Source: Syntrophomonadaceae bacterium (lineage in GTDB: Bacteria > Bacillota_B > Syntrophomonadia > Syntrophomonadales > Syntrophomonadaceae). Taken from it: a stretch of DNA of 12,604 nt. The stretch is taken from NCBI GenBank assembly GCA_030627145.1, contig DAOUSQ010000014.1, positions 1 to 12,604 of the forward strand. Reading direction: 5' to 3'. The notes under the pieces were generated by a model. The model worked only from the letters and a program-made list of their open reading frames with translations, was not told the DNA's origin and did no database searches. A program made the position numbers and the translations under genes. Of the stretch, positions 6,007-12,604 are shown in pieces (within the stretch, counting starts at the first letter, position 1; every line of letters begins with the position of its first letter).

Positions 6007-6453
6007 TTATCTGTTTTTTCGTATTAATTCACAAGCGGCAGTTACTGCTAGTTTATAACCAGATGGACCGAAACCAAATATACCACCTGCAGCTACAGGA
6101 GATATGAGTGAATGGCGACGGAAATCTTCACGCGCATGTATATTGGATAGATGAACCTCGATAACAGGTATATTAACCGCTTTTAAAGCATCATGTATAC
6201 CAATACTGTAATGAGTCAGGGCTCCGGCATTAATGATAATTACATCAACCTTACCAAAAGCCTCCTGAATCTTATCAATTAATGCCCCTTCATGATTAGA
6301 CTGAAAAAACTCTAATTCAACCCCATCTGGCACAGGCATATCTCTTAAATCCTTGTTTATCTCCTCCAGGCTTTGTTCTCCATAAATTTCTTTTTCACGT
6401 ACTCCCAACATATTAAGATTGGGCCCATTTATTACAAGTATCACGGCAGACAC
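6007..6453 (-). CDS. aroQ: 3-dehydroquinate dehydratase, type II
   Basis: AroQ dehydrates 3-dehydroquinate to 3-dehydroshikimate, the third step of the shikimate pathway, in the cytoplasm as a dodecamer. The 148-residue product is full length and shows the type II signatures: INGPNLNMLGVRE (8-20) with R19, catalytic Y24 in the lid region EIYG, FFQSNHEGALID (49-60), N75 and H81 in INAGALTHYS, and EVHLSNIHAREDFRRHS (99-115) with H101 and R112. The start is GTG at 6453, after GGGGGAGG with 7 nt of spacing. It begins 20 nt after pmbA ends and precedes the Xaa-Pro peptidase gene by 56 nt, so the genes are probably cotranscribed. All key residues are intact. Confidence 0.97.
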   Translation of the reverse strand: MSAVILVINGPNLNMLGVREKEIYGEQSLEEINKDLRDMPVPDGVELEFFQSNHEGALIDKIQEAFGKVDVIIINAGALTHYSIGIHDALKAVNIPVIEVHLSNIHAREDFRRHSLISPVAAGGIFGFGPSGYKLAVTAACELIRKNR

Positions 6454-6473
6454 AGCTTAACCTCCCCCTGGCT

Positions 6474-7814
6474 TTATTCACCACCAATACTCAAGCTCTT
6501 TAGACGAATTGTCGGTGCAGCCTTTGACCCATAAAAACGCAGATCATTTCCTACAGTTTCTATATCTTTAAAAAACTGTATCATATTTCCGGCTATAGTT
6601 ACACCGCGCACTGGATAGCTTAACTGCCCATTTTCAATCATTATACCTGATGCACCAACTGAAAAATCCCCGGATATGGGATTGGCAGTATGCATACCCA
6701 TTACCTCAGTAATATAAAAACCCTTATCCAGTCCATTTATCAGTTTTTCCGGGCTTTCTTTTCCCGGTTGAATGATAAAATTTGTAGTTCCCACAGAAGG
6801 CAAACCGCGAAAAGAACCCCTCTGCCCGTTACCTGTAGACTGTACTCCTGCTTTACTGGCAGTATAGGTATCGTACAGGAATCCCTGTAAAATACCATTT
6901 TCAATAACGATATTTTTCCTGGCAGGGACTCCTTCCCCATCAAAAGGGAAACTCCCAATTCCATTTTCATATGTACCGTCGTCTACCAGTGAAAAAACTT
7001 CTGAGGCCACCATCTGACCCCTTTTATCAGCAAATAAAGACTTACCCTTCTGAACTGCTTCAGCATTCACCATTTGAGCAAGCATCCCCATAAATCCAGC
7101 CACTACGTACGGCTCCATGATACAGGGTAACCTGTCTGAGTTTATTGTACGGGCATTAAAACTTCTTATCGCTTTTCTCGCTGCTTCTTCACCTACTAAT
7201 TCGGGTTCTAATTCCTTTATTCGCTTTTTTAACATTACTGAAAAACCATTCTGGGCATCAGCTTTTTCTTCTGCTACCAGGAAAATATATATCCCGCTGA
7301 AGTTACCTTTTTCATAAGCATATAAGCCATTACTGTTGATAATCAGTGAACTGTATTCAGTTTCTTCATATCCTGCTCTTTCAATAATTGTTATTCTTTT
7401 GTCAGTTGATTTCGCCACCTGCTCCACTTTACGGGCCATTTCAATTTTATCTTCCAGGCAGGTAGCCGGGATGTTATTATCAAAGGTGTTTATATCCGGA
7501 TAACATGATACTGCAGGTGGTAGTATATTATGTTTATCAGCAGCTGTATATTTAGAAATACTTATTGCATCATCGACCACTTCATTAACAGCAGCATCAG
7601 ACAGATCACTGGTATAGGCAAAACCCAGACGTCCTCTATTTATTACCCTTAATCCCATGCCTATTTCTTCTGCTTCTTTTAAGGTTTCAACCTGGCCATT
7701 TACTACTTCTATACTCAACTCCCGGTCGTGTAAAAGAAAAGCCTCTACCTCAACCCCCTGTTTTCTGGCAGAAGCCACAGCCTTTTCTCCAATTTCCCGA
7801 AGAAAGTTTTCCAT
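6474..7814 (-). CDS. pmbA: TldD/PmbA family protein, PmbA (TldE) subunit
   Basis: This is the partner of TldD. In E. coli the TldD-TldE heterodimer is a zinc protease that degrades unfolded or modified peptides such as the microcin B17 leader; TldE itself binds no metal. The 446-residue product has the family layout: an N-terminal domain (VEAFLLHDRELSIEVVNGQV near 22-41), a middle region, and a C-terminal domain with STGNGQRGSFRG near 326-337 and SGDFSVGASGIMIENGQ near 381-397. Where TldD has HEACGH, this protein reads VVAGFMGMLAQMV, so the zinc site is absent, as expected of the PmbA subunit. I prefer the ATG at 7814, with AGGTGG 8 nt upstream; a GTG at 7826 would add four residues but has a poor SD. 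It follows tldD after a 276-nt gap holding a candidate MITE. Confidence 0.94.
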   Translation of the reverse strand: MENFLREIGEKAVASARKQGVEVEAFLLHDRELSIEVVNGQVETLKEAEEIGMGLRVINRGRLGFAYTSDLSDAAVNEVVDDAISISKYTAADKHNILPPAVSCYPDINTFDNNIPATCLEDKIEMARKVEQVAKSTDKRITIIERAGYEETEYSSLIINSNGLYAYEKGNFSGIYIFLVAEEKADAQNGFSVMLKKRIKELEPELVGEEAARKAIRSFNARTINSDRLPCIMEPYVVAGFMGMLAQMVNAEAVQKGKSLFADKRGQMVASEVFSLVDDGTYENGIGSFPFDGEGVPARKNIVIENGILQGFLYDTYTASKAGVQSTGNGQRGSFRGLPSVGTTNFIIQPGKESPEKLINGLDKGFYITEVMGMHTANPISGDFSVGASGIMIENGQLSYPVRGVTIAGNMIQFFKDIETVGNDLRFYGSKAAPTIRLKSLSIGGE

Positions 7815-7908
7815 CTTAAAAGCCACCTGCTCTTTCTTTTTTCTTTATTACTTTTCTTTAATAACCCGGTTAATTCATATACAATACTATTAAATTTGTG
7901 ACAGTTAC

Positions 7909-8057
7909 TAACAGTATTTATTCCTGTGGAAGAAGGGGGATAAAGGCGAGCGAAATGTAGTACCCGCGCCCAGAATCTAATTAAATTCTAGTTTTATTAA
8001 TACTTTATACCACAGGCTTAAGACCGGACTCTTCAGGAATAGGAATAAATACTGTTA
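7909..8057. mobile_element. Candidate MITE: 145-bp foldback element flanked by TA
   Basis: ACAGTATTTATTCCT (7911-7925) and AGGAATAAATACTGT (8041-8055) are perfect 15-bp inverted repeats, each flanked on the outside by TA (7909-7910, 8056-8057). Non-coding elements of this size with terminal repeats and a TA duplication are typical of MITEs moved by mariner/IS630-type transposases. A nested pair (CCTGTGG 7923-7929, CCACAGG 8010-8016) lies inside. A further pair, GGGGATAA (7936-7943) and TTATCCCC (8055-8062), crosses the outer arms. TA is palindromic, so it could just extend the repeat; other copies are needed to prove mobility. Confidence 0.45.
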
Positions 8058-8090
8058 TCCCCTTGCAGTTTTTTCTATAATACAAAAAAT

Positions 8091-9518
8091 CTATATTCGC
8101 CTTATTCTTTTAATCTGGTGCCCATCTTCCATTGATGTGCCGCCAACTGTAAGTTCTTTAATTCTAATCGTTGGCTGTGCATCAGACACCGGTACTCCCT
8201 GACCGTCTTTGCCGCATACACCAATAGCAAAGCCCAGGTCATTCCCAATCCTGTCTATATTATTGAGAACCTGAGGACCATTGCCTGTAAGAGTAGCCCC
8301 CCTGACCGGGTATTTTATCTCACCATCTTCAATGATATAGCCCTCTTGAACATCAAAAACAAAATCCCCGTTGGTGGTATTAACCTGTCCCCCACCCATT
8401 TTTTTAACCAGCAATCCTGCCGGGGTAGATTTAACTATTTCTTCCGGGTCATCCCGGCCTGGAGCAATAAATGTATTACTCATGCGGGGTATGGGTTTAT
8501 GCTGGTAGGATTCCCTTCTGCCGTTTCCGGTAGACTTTTTCCCGTCCTTTTCAGCAGTCAGCCTGTCATACATATACTCAACCAGTTCTCCTTTATCTAT
8601 GAGAACTGTCCTTTCACCCTGGTTACCTTCGTCATCAAACACAAAAGAACCATAATTTCCATTGATAGTAGCGTCATCAATAACACTCACACAATCGGCC
8701 GCCACTTTCTGTCCCATTCTATTTTTATAAACTGACAGGCCTTTTTGCACCAGGTCAGCTTCCAGACCATGCCCACAGGCCTCGTGCACCATTGTACCAC
8801 CAGCCTCTGAGGACATTACCACTGGCATCCTGCCTGCAGGTGCAGGTCGGGCTGACAGCATACTAATCGATAGATTGGCAGCTTTTTCCGCCATGTCTTC
8901 AAAAGAGACTTTATCCAGTAGTTCCCAGCCGCATGCACCACCTGCCGATTCATAACCGGTCTGGGTAATCCCATCCCTTGATGCTACTGTACTTACAATA
9001 AGTCTGACCCGGGCACGTTCTTCCTCCACCAGTTCCCCTTCACTATTGGCTATCTGTATGTTCTTATATATATCACCTGCAGCAACGGTAACCTGTCTTA
9101 TATCTTCACTGATGCTTCGTGCCATTTTATTTGCTGCCAGTACATGCTCAATTTTCTCTTCAAAAGTAACTGTCTGGGGGAGCCGTTTAAACTCAATTTT
9201 AAAATCAGGTTTTTTAACCGATAAGTCAATTTCCCTGCTGGCTAAAGGCTTTTCAGAACCTGCGGCATGATTGGCAACTGATGCTGCTTTGCAGAGTCCT
9301 TCTTTAGAAAGGTCATTGGTGTAAACATAGGCAGTTTTACCATCTTTAATTACCCTGATACCTGCACCTTTTTCCCGACCGCTGTTTATTTTTTCTATTC
9401 GGTCATCTTCACAGAATACATTACTAACCTGTTTTTCTTCAATATAAATCTCGGCAAAGTCACCGCCTTTTTTTAAGGCTTCATCCAGGACTCTTGCGAG
9501 TACGTTCTTATCAAACAT
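8091..9518 (-). CDS. tldD: Metalloprotease TldD
   Basis: TldD is the catalytic, zinc-binding subunit of the TldD-TldE peptidase; in E. coli the heterodimer cleaves unfolded peptides inside a closed cavity. The 475-residue product has normal family length. The zinc motif HEACGH is at 245-250 (H245, catalytic E246, H250), within GGTMVHEACGHGLEAD, and the third ligand is probably C435 in GVCGKDGQ. Other family blocks are STGNGRRESYQHKPIPRMSN (329-348), NGDFVFDVQEGYIIEDGE (383-400) and the C-terminal QPTIRIKELTVGG. The start ATG at 9518 has GGAGGT 5 nt upstream. pmbA follows after a candidate MITE. No modified-peptide (RiPP) gene cluster is visible nearby, so housekeeping proteolysis is the simpler reading. 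Confidence 0.97.
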   Translation of the reverse strand: MFDKNVLARVLDEALKKGGDFAEIYIEEKQVSNVFCEDDRIEKINSGREKGAGIRVIKDGKTAYVYTNDLSKEGLCKAASVANHAAGSEKPLASREIDLSVKKPDFKIEFKRLPQTVTFEEKIEHVLAANKMARSISEDIRQVTVAAGDIYKNIQIANSEGELVEEERARVRLIVSTVASRDGITQTGYESAGGACGWELLDKVSFEDMAEKAANLSISMLSARPAPAGRMPVVMSSEAGGTMVHEACGHGLEADLVQKGLSVYKNRMGQKVAADCVSVIDDATINGNYGSFVFDDEGNQGERTVLIDKGELVEYMYDRLTAEKDGKKSTGNGRRESYQHKPIPRMSNTFIAPGRDDPEEIVKSTPAGLLVKKMGGGQVNTTNGDFVFDVQEGYIIEDGEIKYPVRGATLTGNGPQVLNNIDRIGNDLGFAIGVCGKDGQGVPVSDAQPTIRIKELTVGGTSMEDGHQIKRIRRI

Positions 9519-9933
9519 AGTCTACCTCCAGGTAAGAAAATTCAATATCAACATAATAACTTTTCTACTCCAATAACAGTAACAATTTCAGGGGAATTAA
9601 TCCAAACAGTTCTTAACTCATTATTTAGTGTCTGCAATAATCCCCCGAAAATGTATTTCACCATTTTGCCACAAAAACCCTCTAATTTACGGATATCCTC
9701 TCTGGCCGGTTTTTTCTATTTTTTTGCGGAAAGTTGATTCCCCTGCAAAAACCTAAAACTATTATAATTTTTTCTATATTATCTGTAGCGATGCTTTAGC
9801 TTCCGCATCAAATGCCGAAGAATTGGCATCCTGATTTCAAAGGAGACTGAAGTCTCTTCTACAAGGGGTAATAACGGACTTTTCGCAGTGGAATTAAAGT
9901 TTTATTTGATATTTCAAAATTATTTAGTCCTAT
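9519..9933. other. Non-coding stretch between pilO and tldD
   Basis: No firm gene lies here. It holds the tldD SD, a weak 38-codon minus-strand ORF (9548-9664), an inverted pair CAGGGGAAT/ATTCCCCTG (9590-9598, 9739-9747) bracketing that ORF, a TTTTTGC/GCAAAAA stem near 9729-9752 with no U-run after it on either strand, and three adjacent hairpins at 9790-9858. A TATAAT hexamer occurs on the minus strand near 9760-9767 but its -35 is poor. I find no clear terminator for pilO. Confidence 0.6.
9790..9858. repeat. Cluster of three small hairpins (REP-like)
   Basis: Three stems follow one another: GATGC/GCATC (9790-9794, 9805-9809); ATGCCGA/TTGGCAT (9812-9818, 9823-9829, one G-U pair, 4-nt loop); and GAGACT/AGTCTC (9843-9848, 9851-9856). 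Such short adjacent palindromes in a gene gap are seen in REP-type intergenic repeats. No U-run follows on the minus strand, so they are not good terminators for pilO, although they could protect the 3' end of the pil mRNA. Confidence 0.45.
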
Positions 9934-10626
9934 TTAGTAAAAAGGATTATCTCGTCCTTCACCAGGTTTAATCGTTTCTTCAACACCTTTTATCCCCAGT
10001 AATGACTTATTATCATAATAGGTAGTAACAACAATGTCCAAATTTATACTGCCATTACCAGATTCCTTACTCATAGTAACACTGTCAATAGTGTATATAC
10101 GAGGAGCTTTTTCAATCTTCAACATATAGGTCAGGATATTATAATAACTACCCCTGACCGTAAGATAAAGGCTATAAGCATTAACACCCTCTAACTCATT
10201 ATCAGGTTCCTTCTCTTGTTTACTGCTACTTCCACCGGTAAGCTGTCCCATTCCCATAACCTGAAGCTCATCTTCAGGAATACTTTCCTGGTTACTCAGA
10301 GACAATAATTTGACTCCAGCTTCCCCGGCACTATCTTCCAGGTAAGATATTACTTCAGGTAAATATGGGGATTCAGGCACTTTTAATGCCAGTTCCTCAT
10401 ATTCTTCTTTGATCTTCTCCTTTTCCACACCTATATCCCCTATATCCGCATGAGTTGTCCTGGCACGCTCAGCCACCTGTATGGCTGCTTTTAACCGGCC
10501 ATTCTCATCAGCTAACAGCATAGTTTTTTCCCTTACAGGTTGGTAGACGTAATTATAGAAAACATATATCCCAGCTGCCACCAGCAAGAAACAGAGCAGA
10601 ATCTTTTCACGCTTCGATAATTTCAT
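9934..10626 (-). CDS. pilO: Type IV pilus assembly protein PilO-like
   Basis: PilO is a bitopic inner-membrane protein that dimerises with PilN and aligns the pilus (or pseudopilus) platform. The 230-residue product has a short cytoplasmic KLSKREK start, one membrane segment (about residues 9-27), a coiled-coil-like stretch (about 30-80, rich in E/K/A), a first ferredoxin-like half (about 84-110), a polar linker (GGSSSKQEKEPDNE near 131-144), and a second half with VNAYSLYLTVRGSYYNILTY near 148-167, where the PilO family usually has its Y-xxxxxF/Y motif. The start ATG at 10626 overlaps the pilN stop as ATGA, and GGGAGG lies 10 nt upstream inside pilN. The fold-level match and the pilMNO order carry the call; the sequence itself is divergent. 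Confidence 0.88.
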   Translation of the reverse strand: MKLSKREKILLCFLLVAAGIYVFYNYVYQPVREKTMLLADENGRLKAAIQVAERARTTHADIGDIGVEKEKIKEEYEELALKVPESPYLPEVISYLEDSAGEAGVKLLSLSNQESIPEDELQVMGMGQLTGGSSSKQEKEPDNELEGVNAYSLYLTVRGSYYNILTYMLKIEKAPRIYTIDSVTMSKESGNGSINLDIVVTTYYDNKSLLGIKGVEETIKPGEGRDNPFY

Positions 10627-11183
10627 TTTTGTTCTGCCTCCCAGCCCACTTTTATAGAAAACACTATTGTATCAGAAGACTCATCTAAATCTGATGACAC
10701 TACTAGAATATCATTAAATACCGGGCTTCTTCTTAAACCAGACAGAAATTTAGCTACATCTGAATGGTCATGAGCATAACCATTCAGAGCTACTGTCACT
10801 GTTTGTATATCTATTCCTTTGATAATTACACCATCTGGAATGGCTTGTTCAATTTCCCCTAAAACATCTACATATGATACCTGAATATCTGCAATTTTTT
10901 CCACAATCTTTTTCTTTTCCTGCAGTCCCTGCTGTAATTCCTGGTAGGATTTAAAAATATCCCTGGCCTCTTTATCCTTTTCAACTATTGCCTTCAATTC
11001 AGAATTCATTTTCTGTTGTTCGGCAAGGTCAATTAGTGCCGAATTATAAAAATAACCCATGCCCCCACCAAAAACTGCAAAAAATAAAAGAATTAAGAAA
11101 GTAGTTATCACTCTCTTTGTTCTTTTTTCATCCCGTTCAAGCAGGTTTATCTTTATTTTTCTTGCCCTTTTTGACCTTTCCAT
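10623..11183 (-). CDS. pilN: Type IV pilus assembly protein PilN-like
   Basis: PilN is a bitopic inner-membrane protein whose short N-terminal tail contacts PilM in the cytoplasm and whose outer domain pairs with PilO. The 186-residue product shows the conserved PilN tail KINLLERDEK (residues 11-20), the PilM-binding motif, then a membrane segment (about 25-47), a coiled coil (about 52-95) and a ferredoxin-like domain with AIPDGVIIKGIDI near 114-126. The ATG at 11183 follows GAGGTGAT and shares its A with the pilM stop, so the genes are translationally coupled. It also overlaps pilO downstream. No truncation is seen. PilN-like proteins of type II secretion (GspL C-terminal part) are similar, so pilus versus pseudopilus cannot be settled here. 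Confidence 0.92.
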   Translation of the reverse strand: MERSKRARKIKINLLERDEKRTKRVITTFLILLFFAVFGGGMGYFYNSALIDLAEQQKMNSELKAIVEKDKEARDIFKSYQELQQGLQEKKKIVEKIADIQVSYVDVLGEIEQAIPDGVIIKGIDIQTVTVALNGYAHDHSDVAKFLSGLRRSPVFNDILVVSSDLDESSDTIVFSIKVGWEAEQK

Positions 11184-12604
11184 TAAATCACCTCTCTGGC
11201 TGCCAATCCTAAAGCAACCAGAAAATCATATTTTAATTCCTGCATAACAGCTTCATCCATTTCCTTTATTTTGCTGGATAAGAAAAGATGTGCAAATGTG
11301 TCAGCCACTTCAACATTGCAGCCTACTCTCCCAGTAAGAATTCTATCCATCCCCCTGATTCGCGATCCTCCACCACACAGCAAAACATTTTCCAGGCTCG
11401 CCTCTGTATTACGCATATTATAATATTCTACCGAGCGGGATACCTCGGTCACTATCTCATTTACGAGATACTCATACTGGTTGTCCTGTTCCAGATTAAT
11501 AAGATCCAACCCTGTCTCCTGCTGTTTATCACCACTACCAGTATCACTTTCTTCCTTATTTTCAGCCCCCATATTATACTCTTCTTCATCTATTCTCACT
11601 TCATCATCTTTTTCATCTGAACCTGTATTATTATCTTCTATATTAAATAAAGTATCGTTATTTTTGGTATCTGTTTCTAGGTCAGTGTAATTTCCATCTT
11701 CATTAGCAACCAGGGTATCTCCTTTCTCAAATACTTCTGTATAGTTCTCTTCTACTCCAGAAACCATGTAACCTCCTGTATTATTAATCTGGTCAAAGTC
11801 GTCTCCTGTGCTGTACTCTGAGTATTCTTCCTGTCTATTTATTTCTGAATAAATGCCTTCCTTGTCTGCACCCGTATAAATCCCTACTGAATCCAACCCA
11901 GCATTGTCTTGATTAGATAGTTCTAATTGATTTTCCTGAATATTAAATTCCAAACCACTATCATCACTTTCAAACCCTGTATACTCCATACCACCTGTTA
12001 AATCAGACTGCTGGTAAAAAGCAGAACACCCAAAAGGCAAGTAGCGGTGAAATACCAGAATCCCTTCATCAAAAACCGAAAAATACGAACGGGATGCCCC
12101 GATATTTAAATATGCCTGCGTACCGGCAGAATCCCTTCCCAGTATACGATTAATTGCCAGGGCTTCTATTTCCACAGCTACCAGTTTAAGCCCGGCTATC
12201 CGGCAGGCAGCCTGCAAGTTTTCCACCTGTATACGACGAACAGCCACAAAAAAAACCTCGGTTTTTTTTCCTTCATCATCTTCCAAGTCCCACAGCGGAA
12301 ATATATCAATAGCTGCATCTTCAACAGGTATAGGAAGAAAGGTAGTCGCCTGGAACAGTACTGCTTCTCGAAGCTCTTTTAACTTCATCCTGGGCATGAC
12401 AATATTACGGGTATAGAACTGCTGTCCTGACACTGCTGACACTACCCGTTTCCCCCTCAAACGAAGGTTTTTAACCAGTACAGCCATTTCTTCACCCAGT
12501 CGCTCAGGATCATAGATTATTCCCGCCTCTACCACACCTGGAGGTGTAGGCATACTACCAAACTTTACAACCTTGATTCCATTTCTTTTTCTTTTTACCC
12601 TGGC
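11183..12604 (-). CDS. pilM: Type IV pilus assembly protein PilM with a large acidic insert, 5' end outside the window
   Basis: PilM is an actin-like cytoplasmic ATP-binding protein that binds the PilN tail. The frame stays open upstream of the ATG at 12553 to the window edge, and the 17 extra codons (ending GIKVVKFGS) are PilM-like, so the true start and first phosphate loop lie outside. Counting from that ATG: AVLFQATTFLPIPVEDAAID (65-84), the second phosphate loop LNIGASRSYFSVFDEG (149-164), RYLPFGCSAF (170-179), then at about 181-356 a low-complexity acidic stretch (D, E, N, T, G, Y) where PilM normally has a short helical piece. The fold resumes at LVNEIVTEVSRSVEYYNMR (363-381) and LLCGGGSRIRGMD (391-403). 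The frame is intact, so this is an expansion rather than decay. It overlaps pilN. Confidence 0.92.
   Translation of the reverse strand, partial: ARVKRKRNGIKVVKFGSMPTPPGVVEAGIIYDPERLGEEMAVLVKNLRLRGKRVVSAVSGQQFYTRNIVMPRMKLKELREAVLFQATTFLPIPVEDAAIDIFPLWDLEDDEGKKTEVFFVAVRRIQVENLQAACRIAGLKLVAVEIEALAINRILGRDSAGTQAYLNIGASRSYFSVFDEGILVFHRYLPFGCSAFYQQSDLTGGMEYTGFESDDSGLEFNIQENQLELSNQDNAGLDSVGIYTGADKEGIYSEINRQEEYSEYSTGDDFDQINNTGGYMVSGVEENYTEVFEKGDTLVANEDGNYTDLETDTKNNDTLFNIEDNNTGSDEKDDEVRIDEEEYNMGAENKEESDTGSGDKQQETGLDLINLEQDNQYEYLVNEIVTEVSRSVEYYNMRNTEASLENVLLCGGGSRIRGMDRILTGRVGCNVEVADTFAHLFLSSKIKEMDEAVMQELKYDFLVALGLAAREVI

Noticed and set aside
6690..7317. Frames inside pmbA on both strands, including a 76-residue minus-strand frame at 6740-6970
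   Set aside because: They overlap a full-length conserved gene in other frames, have no SD and resemble no family.
9729..9752. TTTTTGC/GCAAAAA stem as terminator for pilO
   Set aside because: The stem is weak with a bulge, and neither strand has a U-run directly after it.
11059..11690. Plus-strand frames over pilM and pilN
   Set aside because: The Ser/Ile-rich translations reflect the acidic repeats of the pilM insert read antisense. They are not genes.
12551..12553. ATG at 12553 as the pilM start
   Set aside because: The frame continues upstream to the window edge with PilM-like sequence and there is no SD before this ATG, so it is internal.
1..12604. CRISPR arrays, tRNA or rRNA genes, phage or integrase genes, toxin-antitoxin pairs
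   Set aside because: I looked on both strands and found no regularly spaced repeats, no tRNA-like cloverleaf and no such proteins.

Overview
The window looks like chromosomal DNA from a spore-forming, low-GC Gram-positive bacterium of the Clostridia type. Three things point there: an endospore spoIIIA operon, the gene order aroQ - Xaa-Pro peptidase - efp - CD1247-like gene - spoIIIAA (B. subtilis has the same core as yqhS-yqhT-efp-yqhV-spoIIIAA), and pilMNO genes of a type IV pilus-like machine. The coding strand is A/T-rich, and start codons are often GTG or TTG behind strong Shine-Dalgarno (SD) sequences. Genus and species cannot be told from the sequence alone.

Every convincing gene is on the minus strand, so the window reads from right to left. 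At the right edge is pilM (its 5' end lies outside the window), overlapping pilN, which overlaps pilO. A 415-base non-coding stretch follows, with a cluster of small hairpins and a weak short ORF. Next come tldD and pmbA (tldE), separated by a 276-base gap that holds a candidate MITE with 15-bp terminal inverted repeats flanked by TA. After pmbA are aroQ, a YqhT-type Xaa-Pro peptidase, efp, and a small acidic zinc-ribbon gene of the CD1247 family. An intrinsic terminator closes that block. Then spoIIIAA, AB, AC, AD and the 5' part of spoIIIAE run off the left edge.

PilM, PilN and PilO form the inner-membrane/cytoplasmic platform of type IV pilus or pseudopilus systems. TldD and PmbA form a zinc metalloprotease pair. 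AroQ is a shikimate-pathway enzyme, the M24 peptidase trims Xaa-Pro peptides, and EF-P rescues ribosomes stalled on proline runs. SpoIIIAA-AE belong to the channel that joins mother cell and forespore after engulfment.

No complete new system (CRISPR, toxin-antitoxin, phage, biosynthetic cluster) is visible. The points most worth a second look are a large acidic insert in PilM, a probable AUU start codon for the Xaa-Pro peptidase, a stem that would bury the SD of the CD1247-like gene, and the TA-flanked candidate MITE between tldD and pmbA.
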